From Thermomucor indicae-seudaticae (taxonomy: Eukaryota > Mucoromycota > Mucoromycetes > Mucorales > Lichtheimiaceae), in NCBI GenBank assembly GCA_000787465.1, contig JSYX01000063.1:26979-90978 (forward strand): DNA of 64,000 nucleotides, in the 5' to 3' direction. This document shows positions 45,301 through 58,800 of the stretch, piece by piece (the stretch's first letter is position 1; each line of letters opens with the position of its first letter). The translations under genes were made by a program, and so were the position numbers. Below the pieces are notes generated by a model that ran no database searches, was not told the origin of the DNA, and was given only the letters and a program-made list of their open reading frames with translations.

Positions 45301-47570
45301 TCGGCACCGGACGTTCGATGACTTGGTCTTTCAAGTCAATAGCAACCACGCTCTTGAACCATTCAAACAACTCCCGATCACTTCCAATGAATCCTTCCAC
45401 TTGCTTCATGAGGATATCAGCATCAATAATCTGCTGGGTGTACAGATTAAGCGTCTTTAAGAACTCTTCGTAAGAAGGCTTGTTGCCGATGTGCTTTCGT
45501 ATGCTTTCGAAAAGCTCAACTTCTTCCGCAGAAATACTTGGCCGCATGGGATCAAAGTACGAAGAAGCAGGATAGCCAGATATCATGTCTTCATCCATAC
45601 CACCTTTCTGCGTTTTCGTCCGTTTTGTCTACCAGAATGTAAAATCAGTACCATAGGCCATCTAGTATTTGTTCTTTCTGGTGCTTACCGCTGCCCGTTT
45701 CTTCTTTCCCGGAGGCAAGAATGGACCACTCTGCGGAGAGGTTTGATATATTGCGCGCTTTTGACCTCCGCCCAAGTACGGCGATTCTGTATCATCCATG
45801 TATTCTGATGTACCCTGCCCAGCTATTTCAGGCAAGAATTGTTTGAATTCATGCAACAAATCAGGAGCACCGTTAAATAAGTATTGCACATGGGCATAGA
45901 CCTGGACATCAAAAAAGTTTTAGTGCTCCCGCGCTCCACCGGGGATATAAAGAGTGTATATTAACTCACCTCTTGTATCGGCTTTCGCTCTTTCTGGTAA
46001 GTCTGCAAAATCTCTAAAAACTGCTTATACGTATCTGGATCATTCGCAAAACGATTCTGTGACGATATGGTAAGTACTGGTTAAAAAACGTAAGCCGATT
46101 TATATTGTACCTTGATCTTGTTCACGTAGTTAATGGCATGATTGAACTCCACTGGAGCCCGCCTCGTGCCTGAACTGCCATTGATATGCGATTGTGATCC
46201 ATCGGGTGGTTCATGCGCAACTAAAGATGGTGGCCGTCTCGCAGCAGCCGGGCCAGGTCCAGACATGTAAGAACCGTGCGGTGGTGGATGCATTGAATGT
46301 GAAGACATAGGCGTCTGCATAGGTGGAGGTGGTAATGACGACGGCGGAGGGGGTGGCATATGCGCGTACGGTGATTGATAATAGGTACTGGCAGGCTGCT
46401 GAGGAGGAGGTGGTAAGGGTCCTGTTCCTGAGCTGCCACCATGCAACATTGTGTTGGTCTCCTGATCACGAAGTCCAAGACTACTTCCCATTCGAGCTCC
46501 GCTCCCCACAACTGGTCTTGATGTCCTGGTGAGAGTAGTACCTGTAGGGGTAGTGACTCTTATAACATCTGGTTCGTTCGGGTCGCTAGAGCATTCTATA
46601 CGATATCCTGGCGGTAAAAATGTGTTGAACCCAGATATTAGTTCTGGGTGGCCATTGAATAACACAGATACCCGATCAATGACACCTGGTGTATCGATGC
46701 TATAAAAAGCCAGTTGAGTACCAAAGTTGCCAATCATACAAACTGGGAAACTCACGCTTGGCTTTTGAAATCTTTCATGATATCAAGGAATCGATTATAC
46801 ACATCCGGTTGTGCGGAAAATTGCACTTTGACTTGGTCCAAATATGTAAGCGCGTCACGTACGTTCAGTGGCCGGTATCCCACGGTGCTGCTGCCAGTGC
46901 CAGAAGCATTATTAGTTGTGGACGCAGGCTGAGTAGGACCAGATGGCGGGCGAGTTGCCGGTGATGCGTTCTGCACAGCAGGAGAACGTGGTGGTGGTGG
47001 AGGACTTTTGTTTTGGACGCGAGACACGTTGACAGGTCCGCCTTCAGCGAAAGACGAAGGCGGAGCAATTGACGGACCACGTTGGGATATTGGTGGTAGA
47101 GATGGTTTGGGGTTAGTTATGGCACTGGTCCTTTGGGCATGTGGCGGTGCTGGCATGCTAGCTGCTGACGACAGACCAGGAACAGACTGTGTTGATTGCT
47201 GTGAGCCCGCAGGATAGGGTGGGCCAGTGGAAGCTATAGGTCCGGGAGAAGAAATTGCAGGGCTCTGGTACGATATGTCGCCGAGACCGGGAGGTTGTAA
47301 AGGACGCGCAGTCGCTGTTGATGGCGGTCGTACAGGAGTACCTGGTGTAAGAGAGGGAGGTGGCAATTGCTGAGGGAAAGGGGACGAAGCGGGTCCACTG
47401 CTGGTTAATGGAGCTTGCGACAAAGAAGACGAACTAGGAGGTCTGCTGCAGAACAGAAGCCATGATACAAGTGAGCAAAACGTTCCATTACCAAAAAAGT
47501 CCGTAGACTGATAAACGTTAGAAGATTTTACTGACCGTATGTCAGGCGACGGTTGAATGGGTGAAGACAT
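42382..47570 (-). CDS. SIN3: Sin3 transcriptional corepressor scaffold
   Basis: Sin3 is the scaffold of the Rpd3/HDAC corepressor complexes. The gene starts [12 protein letters not shown] at 47570 and has many introns. A Pro/Ser/Gln-rich N-terminus precedes PAH1 ([20 protein letters not shown] then [15 protein letters not shown]). PAH2 follows ([32 protein letters not shown]), and PAH3 begins at [20 protein letters not shown]. The HDAC-interaction domain includes [36 protein letters not shown] and [17 protein letters not shown]. The Sin3 C-terminal domain starts near [20 protein letters not shown] and ends with KLLAGEEN. An acidic linker with repeated Asp/Glu/Asn follows the C-terminal domain start. 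Total length is about 1,300 residues, normal for fungi. Confidence 0.95.
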
Positions 47571-49280
47571 TGTAGACAAAGTGAGAAAGAAGGTGACGAG
47601 CACACTGAACGATTGGCGACCAGCGCGGAAACATGTGCGCTCCCTGAATCTACAAACCCCGACGCGGAGAATAGCCGCAAGCCACTGTTTTTCCTGTGGC
47701 AAAGGGTTGAACCGGCCAAAAAGCAATTCTCCCTTTTCCAGGGCGCTGCTTGCAGGCAATACAAATAACTCCTTAATATCTCTTGGCTAATGCCTGGCTC
47801 AATATCAACAAGCTTGATGCGCTCCGTTTCGACATTAAAATATGCATGAATATATAACGATATACCGCGAACTGATAATACAACTCAAAGCTCTAGGTCC
47901 ACGAGTCATATACAAAGACCATAGCTTCTGGTTGAGCAACCAGGCGCTTTTCGTTTGAGAACATAAGTTGATCGTGGCATTCCTTTAGACATCGCCACGA
48001 TAACAGGAAAACTGATCAATAGATTCAATGTGAGGTTAGCTTATATGTCTGCACTATCTCCCTGGCTTATGCATGCACCTTAGCCCTGTGGAGCAGTATC
48101 CAATGTGAAAACAACGATTCACTCGTGTGAATAATTATAAAGCTCTTAATTCAGTAATTTTCACACTATAACAATATGTTACTTCGTCCTCTCGGCATGC
48201 CAGTCTGCCTGAGTGCCGCCTTCAATTGAGATAACAGAAAGCGCGGAAACGAAGCCTCCTATCCATTTTGATTGGAAGATTTCGTAAACTGGTGCAGAAC
48301 GGACGACGGTGCCATAAAGCAGATCTACGCCTAAGTTACGAACAAACTGAAATTTGTCCTACCAAGGTGAATCCAAGAGATTCTGTGAATACTGTTCTAC
48401 GATGCTGGCGATAAGACAGGTAAGCATAAGCAACCGCACAAGGTTTTCTTTTTGCCCATTGTCATGCGTCGTTAGCGTAAACGGTATTCGATAGTCGCAG
48501 CAGCAGCAAAGAGGTCACGTTAGTAGCCACTGAGCAAGCATTATGCAAAGATAAAGTTATACTAAGGTTCTTTGACAAAACCGAAAGAGGGTTTGTCCAA
48601 ATGCTCGTATCCCCAGAGCCCGAGAGTAACTGAAGGCTGGATAAACCGGTAATGCTCCGAAACGGTCAAAAACATGCTACTCAAAGAGTCGAAAAGCTTA
48701 ACGGAAGCAAAAATGAAGTCCTGATTGGATCTCGACTTATCTGTATGAGGACGGAAAATGGTCACTAATCACAATCACTAAATCGAAAACACTGATATTT
48801 TCCTGCTTATCGACTTGGGAAGGGCAAATAGTGATCCTCAAATCGCAATAGAGTACATGGATACATATTTAGGCATGCCAAAACGCATGCATGAATGACC
48901 CGTTCAAAAGACATAGAACGATGTCTGGCAGTTACAATGACAGTCTGAATTTTCAGTGTTCGCAGGACTTTTTTGCTTTCAGCGCGAAAAAGCTATCCAC
49001 CATTTTTAAAGCATGTGTCTCAGAAGGCTACGGATATACATATGCCGAGCAAAAGCTGATTTGTTAATCATCGCACCTTGTAAAGGACACGATATAAAAG
49101 TTATATCCTCCACGTCAACTACGAATTTCATCACTGAATAACAAGTGGCGGCAACACTCCGAATGGTGCAACAATTGGGCAAAAAAGGGAAAGCGGGGCA
49201 CACTGACCACTCGATTGTCATGAAATGCAAATAGAGTAATATGGGTTGGTGAAACCTCTATTCCTTTGGAATCCAACGGC
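47571..49280. other. Divergent intergenic region upstream of SIN3
   Basis: 1.7 kb between the SIN3 start and the next plus-strand gene. Only short frames without features (for example 48562-48765 and 49006-49230, minus). I see no shared repeat. It holds both promoters. Confidence 0.4.
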
Positions 49281-50268
49281 ATGGCATCAGCATCATCATC
49301 AACACCATCATCGCCAACATCCCCTGTCTTCCAGTCAACAACACCTCCGCCATGGTACGCATTACTAAAGAAGAGCTACGTAAAGAACTACCTGTATACC
49401 GAAGATCCAGGTCAGTCACCTTGAGGTCTGTATTGCTCGAGCTCCAAGCTGCTCACGAGTGGAGCAATAGTTTATGTATCCATGTCCAATATCAAACGCT
49501 CCGGCGATGTATCGATGCACTGTTTGCATTTTCAGGCATTTCTTGAAGAAGACCCTCGTTTTCTGGAGTTCTTGCTGGCCATGAACGACAACAGATTGAT
49601 GGGCGATATCAAGTCAGATCCAAACGCCAGGCTATGCTGGTAGGACAAGATCATCTCTGTTATCCCCTGTGTTCGTAGAAAATAATGGTTGTCGAAAAAA
49701 AGGATTATGCCCAAATCCAAGGAGTACTATAAGCTTACGGGCCGTTTCTACATTGCCTCTGCCCCCATCCAAGTAACACGCTTCCCCCCTCCCAAAATAC
49801 CAGCGTCAGAACTACCAGCAGCCGACTTTTGGGAGAACGAGCGTACAAAACAGTGGAAATCACTAAACAGCAAAATGCGTGCAGTTTTCACCTGGCCTTC
49901 TCGAGGTGAAGTTCCGCGTTCCGATCGGATCGCTTTCTCATGTCAGTCTTTGGACGTGACAGTACAAAAGCAGTTTAGCAGCAGCAATCTTGCTGGTCGA
50001 GCTTCTTCTTCAGCAGACGAAGGGAGCAGCAAAACGGATCAACTCCAGGTTGTCCATGATATTGCCATGGATAATTTCTGTCTCTTGGTATACAAGATCA
50101 ATGAGGTCGAATACTTTGACCACAGCTCCTTCCCTCCTCGAAGGACTGTAAGTGCAGGTTTCCGTTTTCCAAGCAGTATAATCTCACTGTCTTATTCCAA
50201 TTTTGCTGCAGATATACATCTATTCCGCAAAAGATAACCGTTGGACATCACAAGAGGCCAATCCGTAA
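49281..50268 (+). CDS. Hypothetical protein, intron-containing
   Basis: The first exon (49281-49410) starts MASASSSTPSSPTSPVFQST and continues PPPWYALLKKSYVKNYLYTE. A second exon ends at 49639 and reads EDPRFLEFLLAMNDNRLMGD. A third, beginning near 49708, reads IMPKSKEYYKLTGRFYIASA, PIQVTRFPPPKIPASELPAA and HDIAMDNFCLLVYKINEVEY. The last exon starts IYIYSAKDNRWTSQEANP and stops at 50268. Phases are consistent with about 250 residues. I do not recognise the family. The Ser/Pro-rich start and the DNRW end give no function. The second-exon acceptor (about 49539 or 49548) is uncertain. Confidence 0.6.
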
Positions 50269-50432
50269 AAGAAATATCTACATGCATTCGTAGTTGCTTC
50301 ATTGTGATTTTTTGTTTATGTAATTGACGCGACTATGCAATGCTACGATGACTTTATTTTGACGTAAGCAGTCTTCAGAGCTTGCGCTATTTTGGATATA
50401 CTCTGTCCCGAAAGAACCACAGGCACCTGATA

Positions 50433-51132
50433 TTACACACCAAAATCAATCTTTTCTGACCCGAATGTCAGACGCCAGCCGTTAATGACGCTTACCACAA
50501 ACCATGGAGAATTGAAGGCAACGAAATACACCCAAAAGTAAACAGGATGTGGATTGCAATTTTGAAACCCTGTTGGCCAATCGAGGACGAAATACAGACC
50601 ACAGGAAAATAGGTGGCCAAGCGATGCCATTAGTTGCCACAGGAACTGACTGGGAGATCTTTGCCATATGGCGCACGCAGATAGAAGACAGAGTGGGCCC
50701 CAGACGAACTTGAAAGAATGGCATATGCATTAACTTTTCTTCTTCCTCAACATTACTACAATCCACAAGAACTCTTACTGCGGTTATCGTCTCCAAAGCA
50801 TACAGCACAGGATCTACAGAAAGGTACCTTGAATCCCCGTGCGCGTATTCTTTCCACAGTTCAGATAATAGATCTGAGCGACTCGCTATAGTCTCGCTAT
50901 ACCAAAGCCAGTATGCCTCGAAGCCACAGTGAAGTGGCACACAGACCACAAACCAACTAAACCTCAAAGATTCCGACGTGGATAGTTTTCTCCCCTTGGC
51001 AGACAGAAAACTAATTGAGACGATTAAAGTAGCAAGGCTCCCCACAATCATCAGAAGCCGTGATCGTGGTAGCTGATTCGGTACATAATTGCTGATAACA
51101 AGATCAGGAGGGAAATAAGGATGATGATCCAT
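50433..51132 (-). CDS. Sterol delta8-delta7 isomerase (EBP family)
   Basis: EBP-type isomerase moves the sterol double bond from C8 to C7 in ergosterol or cholesterol synthesis; it is an ER membrane protein with the EXPERA fold. Two exons, 51132-50779 and 50708-50433, give about 209 residues. The start MDHHPYFPPDLVISNYVPNQ matches the HPYWP..NFVPN start of human EBP. Catalytic residues are conserved: His and Glu in VPLHCGFEAYWLWY, the stretch LSELWKEYAHGDSRYL, Glu and Thr in LETITA, and Asn and Trp in VAFNSPWFVV. The C-terminal membrane segments read HPVYFWVYFVAFNSPW. Many ascomycete fungi use the unrelated Erg2 enzyme for this step, so an EBP here is informative. Confidence 0.93.
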
Positions 51133-52525
51133 GACAATGCATGCAAAGAGCGGCCCTGAAAAATTCGTGTTCCTGCGACCGCCTTCAGACGCTTACGGAC
51201 CATTTCCCTACTTGTCTTTCTTCTGCACTGCGAAAATTAGGAACCGTACGATATTAAATGCGTTAGTCGGTGACTATCGAGCAGTGAGAAGGTCGTGGCG
51301 TCTTGAGTTGATGACGTACGCTTCTCTTTCACTGGCTTGCCATTGAGTGGACTGCCTTCAGCAAATAAGTCACCAATGGTTAGTCGTCAAAGCAAGTGTA
51401 CAGAGCAACGGACGCTGCTAACTTCCCGCCCATTTATCCACGCAGAAAGACTGGTTCGTAATCCAAACCATTCGACTGGTATACAACACACGATCTTCTG
51501 GTGGATGGTAGATCTAAGCATGTTGGGGCCGCTAGTTAACCTAACAGTAGCAGCCGCGGATTTTCCGCAGGGGAAAACATACACCTGATCAAAATACTGT
51601 CCCTTTTTTTGCTGATAATAGCGATGTTTTGTTCGACGTACAACCTCGGAGCAGCAGCCTCTTATAAGACGCGTTCCTGCTGTATTTAGTATCCTGCGCA
51701 TTTCTCGTCCTTCTATTCATCATTTGTTGTGAATTGGGATCCAGCTGTTCTTTGGAGTTGCCAGTCATATTCCAAATTCTTGTGCTGCACCCGAAACGAA
51801 CTGTCGCCATTTTTCTATGGCTTGGCAATGCAACTGGGAGATGTATGTCGTGTCAATGACGCTAAGCGACCCTAATAAACTAACTCGGTAGCTCGTCAAT
51901 GTTAGATCAATCAACGCATGTAGAATCCAAGAGAAACCGATCCTCGGAGCAACAATTTGGATAAAAAAAGCTCTCAAATTACTGGTTTTTAATCGCTTTT
52001 TGCGTCCTCGGTTGACAGTGTGCGCGTCAAGTTCAAGAAGCATTGCGAGCAACGCAAACATTGTGTTGAAAAACAGTAGTACACGCTTCTTGGCGCATTC
52101 TGGTTTCTAATTCTTAAATTATCCAACACTAACATGTCATGCAACCACGATTATTCGTTTTGATGCCAACGGAACGTGCCGAAGAAAGCGAGAGACAGAT
52201 TTCGTGAAACAGAGATCTATATTTTAGTCATTGCAGATCCGTACCAATGGTTTATCTGCACGTCGTAATCCAAAGAATGCCAAAGAAAGTGTTGTGCCTT
52301 GCCTCCTCGGAATGTTGATATTTTTGAGACCGCGCCAAAAAACACGCTAATCCACAAAAGTAATGAGGGATCTGCAAGCGAAAATGCATGGAACATTGAT
52401 TGGTTGCTCTGAATGGTTTTTTCTTGGCTTTAAAATCGTCTGTGCGACGTGAATGCAATAAATAGCAACTTTGCCTGATCCTTTTCCTTCACTTTTCCCC
52501 TTCATTCCTTCACTAGATCTATATC
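51133..52525. other. Divergent intergenic region, possible minus-strand ORF
   Basis: 1.4 kb between the EBP start and GDP-mannose pyrophosphorylase. The minus-strand frame 52061-51765 reads MFALLAMLLELDAHTVNRGR then FSWILHALIDLTLTSYRVSL and ends GAAQEFGI; it looks mildly coding but is unrecognised. Other frames (51361-51701 both strands) have no features. Confidence 0.3.
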
Positions 52526-53878
52526 ATGAAAGCACTTATTCTTGTTGGTGGTAGGTTCATACGATTTGAGGCTCTGTGTGGCGCTTTTCCCATTGAAACG
52601 GTGACAGGTTTTGGTACGCGACTTCGGCCCTTGACGCTTACGTTGCCTAAGCCTCTTGTTGAATTTGCCAACAAACCGATGATCCTTCATCAGATTGAGA
52701 ATTTAGCCAAGGTATGAACAATCGTCATGTCCACGAATTCAGGTTCGTCTTTCTAATGTGGCAATGGTGCTTGCAGGCCGGTGTTACGGATATCGTTTTG
52801 GCTGTGAATTACCGTCCAGAGATTATGGTGGCTGCCCTGAAGGAATACGAGAAGGAATACAATGTCAAGATCACTTTCTCTGTGGAAACCGAGCCACTTG
52901 GTACTGCTGGTCCCTTGGCCCTTGCACGCGATATTCTGGCCAAGGACGATAGCCCGTTCTTTGTGCTGAACAGCGACATCATTTGCGACTATCCCTTTGA
53001 ACAGCTCCGGGATTTCCACTTGAGCCACGGCAACGAAGGCACTATCGTGGTCACCAAGGTGGATGACCCGTCAAAATATGGTGTCATTGTCAACAGACCC
53101 GGTTCGACAGTCATTGAACGATTTGTGGAAAAGCCGAAAGAGTTCATCAGCAACAAGATCAATGCCGGCATCTATATCCTGAGTCCTTCTATACTGAACC
53201 GTATCGAGGTAACCATTATACTATGGCTTGTGAAGAACGAATCGATCAAGTTTAATAACAAGAACAAATAATGTTATAGCTTAAACCCACTTCTATTGAG
53301 AAAGAGGTGTTCCCTTATGTTGCTCAAGATGGTCAGCTGCATACCTTTGACCTCGAAGGCTTTTGGATGGACGTTGGACAACCGAAAGACTTTTTGACTG
53401 GCACTTGCCTTTACCTCAGTCATCTGGCAAAGAAGAGTCCTGAGCAGTTAGCAAACCCTACATTGGATTACGTGCATAAAGGCAACGTTATGGTACATCC
53501 TACAGCCAAAATCGGTAAAGATTGTCGTATCGGTCCCAATGTGGTGATTGGTCCCAACGTTGTGATCGGAGACGGTGTACGTTTACAACGATGCGTCGTG
53601 CTAGAAGGCGCAAAGATCAAGGACTATGCCTGGGTGCACTCGAGCATTGTTGGCTGGCATTCTTCAGTTGGTCGCTGGGTTAGTAAGGAACATGTCCCCT
53701 TTTTCATTCGTGCATCACTTGCTTACGTTGCACTCTTTATATATAGTCTCGACTGGAAGGTTGCTCAGTGCTCGGGGATGATGTTACTATCAATGATGAA
53801 ATCTATGTCAACGGTGGTTCCATTCTTCCTCACAAGGGAATCTCATCCAACATTACCCAACCTCAAATTATCATGTAA
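52526..53878 (+). CDS. GDP-mannose pyrophosphorylase (mannose-1-phosphate guanylyltransferase)
   Basis: It makes GDP-mannose, the donor for cell-wall mannan, N- and O-glycans and GPI anchors (yeast Psa1, Candida Srb1). The first exon ends MKALILVGG and the next continues [20 protein letters not shown], the nucleotidyltransferase signature. The substrate sites include [20 protein letters not shown] and [17 protein letters not shown], then [20 protein letters not shown]. Hexapeptide repeats of a left-handed beta-helix follow ([20 protein letters not shown]). The last exon starts [20 protein letters not shown] and ends [12 protein letters not shown]. Length is about 360 residues. Splices keep phase at all four introns. 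Confidence 0.96.
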
Positions 53879-55884
53879 ATACTCGACTTTGTGTTTCCCT
53901 CAACCTGTGTCCTTCTTGATTATCCCATTTAGCTGTATCCTGTTCATATCATTCATCCTTTATATCTCATGCTATTATTATTAGCAAATACAGCCTCGAA
54001 CTAAATCGTTGCGGTCATGCGAATGGAGATAGCTTTGTGTCTCGAGGAACCTTCAAAGACCATTTGTTTAACGTCTTCCCGCATGTAAGAGCGTCTTTAG
54101 CAAGAGCTCCTTATGGGGAATCGTTTTCTAGGGTGTTTGATAAGACGTATTCATACGGGATACCACCAAATCATACAGCCTATCCGGAGGATACTGTATA
54201 AAATGCCCGGTTCTGCCATTGTGCAAATATAATTTACAGGTACGGCAACGGCCGATTGGATCCAGTGCAACAGCTCTCATACCTGTAAACGCAATCCGGT
54301 AACATAACTGTTTGCTTTCAGCTCAAGCATTGCGTTCCAAATAATATTCACGCTTCTTTTGAATATAGCGCACAGTAAAAGGTCTTGCAGCTGAAAATGC
54401 CGAGGTTGTCAGCAAGAATATTACATCAAACTAGAGATCCTCAGGAGAAAGTATGTATATCGAAAGATCATTCCTGCTAGAGACATAAATAACAGACCAG
54501 CAGGTTTGATGGTTCTGTGATCAGGACATATAAGCGATCGATACAATCATCCTACAAAGACGCCCGGACGTCAGAAAAGTTGTTGTCTACCAATTAGGGG
54601 AAAACAGGAGACACAGTTGCCGCTATATGTAGAATTCCAGTCAGACGAGCAAAATGGGAACACTCATGGCGGGCATGACAAAAGTATTCCAAGGACTGAA
54701 AAAGGAGGACTAGAATATGATCGTATGTATTTACAGTTATCGGTAGAGACGAACCTACAGAAAACCTTGTGCTTTATAACTGTAAGCGAGCTACCGCTTT
54801 ACTTATCAGGGTTTTCTGACACGAGGCGCTTTCGGAGTGCCATCCAAATGTCATAAGCTTATATGTACATCACACAAGTTAATTAATACAACACCATGAG
54901 CGGCTCTTCAGATTCATTCAGGCTATCAATACAGTATTCTCCATGATAAGAGTATTAAAAGAATTGTCCAAGTAGCTCTCGACTGTATCATTGCTGGCTC
55001 TGACTTGCCTTCAGCCACTTGAAAAGTGTTGGTCAAAGGCATGTTTTGGCTGCGTTCTCTAGGTCTGTTGCTGAAGTCAATGCCCCTCATCATCAGCTTC
55101 AAATAGATCTGCATCCATTAATGTGCAGACAAGCTCTTCTGCCCGGTTGAAGCAGCCTACGCATCAGAGTATCCGTACTTGCTACGTTAACTCGGTATCT
55201 GGACATCAGACGAAGAACCGTTACCATTTTTCTAGACTAGATTAGTGCCAATCTTCTGTCTATGTGCGTCGGTAATAGCCAAGAGTACATGAACAAGTCT
55301 TGCCTTTGCCAGTCCTACAAAATCGAAATGACGAGATGAGCCGTTTCGGTTCAAGCAGCAATATGAAGATCGTATTGCGTTTCAGACCAGTGGCGATGCT
55401 TATTTGCTATTGTCGATCTTGAACGCCTACGGATCTGGATAAGCCAATCCGGTCGGTATAACTATCCAGGAAGAGGTAGAGAGTCCAAGCATATGCGCCT
55501 TGATCGATCGATTGGCAAGTTTTATGGCTGTACGTTCGTTTAATTAATCACGATCCATGTGTGCATATGCTTACACGTATTGTCCCTCTCTTCCCGCCCT
55601 TTACCTCCGACTCCAAGCCCCTATGTTCCCTTACTGGTCCCTTTTTTGTGTGCCAGACAATTCCGTAATAAAACACAAATAGGTTGTCTCCGCCTTCTTG
55701 CACGTTAGCCAGGAATAAGCAAAAGGGGTCAACTAGGAGCCAACAAACAAACGCAGAGTTTAGTATCCCGTTAACGCTGGTCAAGCTTTTATAAGATGTG
55801 ATATGTTTTCTTTTTCGTCTCTCTCTCCTTTTTCGTTTTCCCTTTCTTTTCTACTGTCGTCACACTCACATATACCCTAATGCG
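53879..55884. other. Intergenic region upstream of RasGEF
   Basis: About 2 kb without a convincing gene. Frames at 54617-54856, 54926-55114 and 55548-55784 have no recognisable features. A pyrimidine-rich stretch (about 55795-55875) lies just upstream of the RasGEF start and may be its 5' UTR or core promoter. Confidence 0.4.
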
Positions 55885-58800
55885 ATGGTGGGCTGCGCTA
55901 GCCGCACAGATCAGCCAGTAATGAATACCGAACCCACGCTGCTATCGACCCAATTCATCCTTCGAAAACTCAATTCCATTGACCCAACACACCTTATATC
56001 ATACCATGTAAAATTGATAACCAGCGAAAGGAAAAGAGTGAAAGAATATTGATAATGGCGAACCATAGGTTTCACAGCAGCTTTGGGAAGATTTCGTGAG
56101 CTCCGTAAGAACCATTACAACAGTGCAGGATGCCTCCGGACGACTGTCTGAAGATGTCCTCAGCGCAATATCCTTGATGACGATTACGGTTGACGCCCTT
56201 GTGACCAGTCACTTTACGAAGAGTGCACGTACAGAACGACGGGGATCAACGGGGTCTACGTTGTTACGCACAGTTCGCCGCTGGCCGAGTAGAAGGCGAT
56301 CCCATCCATCCTCCAGAAGTGATGTGCGCTTGAAAGAGAGAGCAGATGAAATACTGCATCTCATTGCTACAGCTACGGATGACTACGAGGTACGCTATAA
56401 ATACTGGCCTTTTTTGTTCGTTTTCTAATCAAACACGTATGGTCCGCGCTTCCAAACGTTTAGATGCGTCATGCGCTAGTCCAACAGGTTGACAAACTTG
56501 TGGATGAGATGTTAGCTTTTCTTGATGATACAACAACTGATGATTCTCATTTTGTCGATTCTGAAAATAAGCAGCGGTTATCCCATCATGGCACATGCAA
56601 AGGTCAGCAACCTAAAGCATTGTTTACCTGCAGCATTTCTGTGTAACTTTGAATTCTGATTGGTCGGTCCAGGTAGTGCACGACCTATTATGCAACAAGC
56701 GGACAGCCTAGAACCAACAGTGACCCGAAGGTGATTTAAAAAGCAGTCAAAAGGATTTTTCTCCTTATTAACTCTCTTGGTTCGTGATAGCGAGGACCTT
56801 CAGAAATCGGGCGGGACAGGTAAAGCGCTGATGGCTGACATTAAAGACAGTCTGGGCTCACAAAGCACTCAAGCTGGCAGAAGGTTGATGCGTAGCATTT
56901 CTTCATCGCTTCAAAGTCATGCTTCGCTGACGATGTTTTCACGTAAAACGCGGATCTCATCCAAGGTAGCTACTTGCTTGCTACACTCAGAGCATTAGTT
57001 ATCCGAGACTAAATCATCTTTCAGACGCAAATGAATTTAGCTGAGAAGGAGCAAATGGCTGTCGACAGTCTTTTTTCTTCTGGTTCTGCTTACAGTACGC
57101 CCCAGGGCCATGACACCGTCTCCCGAAGCCAAAATCGAAGCAAGCTAAAGATGCTTTTCGGGGCCAACACAGCTGCCACGGATCAAGAACAACAACAACT
57201 GTCGTCTTCTCCACAGTCTCGTTCTGCGTCCACTGTGAGAACTCCAAGCATCAAGAAGCTTTTCAGACAAAGCTACCCGTCCAGCAAGAGCACAGGCAGT
57301 AGCAGCAAGATAAGCAGCGCAAGTAGTAGCTTGGACAGCACGTTGGTTGAATCATGCATGTCGATCCCCGAGGCCATCCCAGAGGCAGACGGCAACAAAG
57401 CAGCCCTTATTGGCAATTCATCTCCCAGTGAAAAGCAATTGACAGGTTATGAAGATGACTTTGTACCCTTTCCTGCTACTTCACCTGAGCGTTCCGTCTT
57501 TGCTGGGCTGCAGCGCTTTAACAGCAGACGACTCCCTGGCCAGAAGCAAGTGAACTTGGATGACTCTCAGACGTCGGCCCCTCGATCGCACGACTGCTCC
57601 TCGCGGCCCTATAGTGGCGACTTCTCTTTGTCGCGTTTTGGCGAGCCCGCACAAAATGAGGACGATGACTACTACTCAGTGGACAGTGACCAGGAATCTA
57701 CCACTTCGTCGTCTTATTTTTCAGCGAGATCAACCTATTCTTTTTCAGAGCACAGTATCCATTCCATTGAAAGCAGTGTCCGCAATCCTGAAACAAATGA
57801 TCTGAATTTGACAAGTGGCAATGGTCAACCTGACCCGGATGACACCACCAGAACGCTTACCAGTCATCATCTTGTCACTGCTGAAAGCAAAGACCTCCTT
57901 CAACTCGGTTTTCAACCGTCGAACGCTACTCCGACCCATGGGTTTCCCTTACAAAAGCAAACAGACGCTTCATATCAGTCTAACGGCTTTTCGTCTATCC
58001 TTGCACGGCACTGGCGCCCAGGGACACTTAAACATGGTCGTTCGCGTTCTCGAAAGCCTGTTTGGTGTGCCATAAGGTATTCTCCAGACAAAACCGTAAG
58101 TGACACACTGCTTGCCACGGTCTTGCGCGATCTCATTGCTCCTCTTATATCGCATTAGGTTACATCTGAGGACACAGAAAGGAAGAATGAGGTTCAAATA
58201 CAAGAGCATGGCAAGACCGTCATGGTCATGCGCTCTTTTGACGATAAGCCTCCACATATAACAGCTGGTACTATCCCCAAACTCCTTGACAAGCTTGCCG
58301 ATGAGACGGTTCAAGGTAATCTAGAAAAGCGTAGTCGAAAAAGGACAGAGTTGATTGACATGCACCAGAAAACGATCCCGAGTATGTTGATGCATGCTTG
58401 TTGGGTCACTCATTATTTGTAGACTCTGAGAGTCTGTTCGACGTCTTGCGTGGAAGATTCAATGATCATTCTTGTAACGATGCCAAAGACCATAGGCATC
58501 ACTGCAGCATCCAAATACGGTAAGACGCTCTAGTGCAATTAGTTGGTGTGAGCATTAGCTCGTCTGACACTCAATGTCCAGGATACTAAGCGTTATTTCG
58601 CGGTGGATTTCGATCCAATACGACGAATTCCGAAGGAACGAACAACTTCTGTCTTTGTTGCATACGTTCTTGGACCAAGAGTTGTCTTCATCTGTATTTC
58701 AAGAGGAAAGGGATATGCTGAAAAAGGCGCTTACAGACCAGGTTTGTGGACTTGGTGCAGCACGAAGTTACTTTCGGTGGGAACTAAACTAAGTTGTCTT

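Noticed and set aside
47577..47764. Upstream minus-strand frame continuous with the SIN3 region (to 47759)
   Set aside because: It contains no conserved sequence, and SIN3 begins well at MSSPIQPSP (47570) with an intron soon after.
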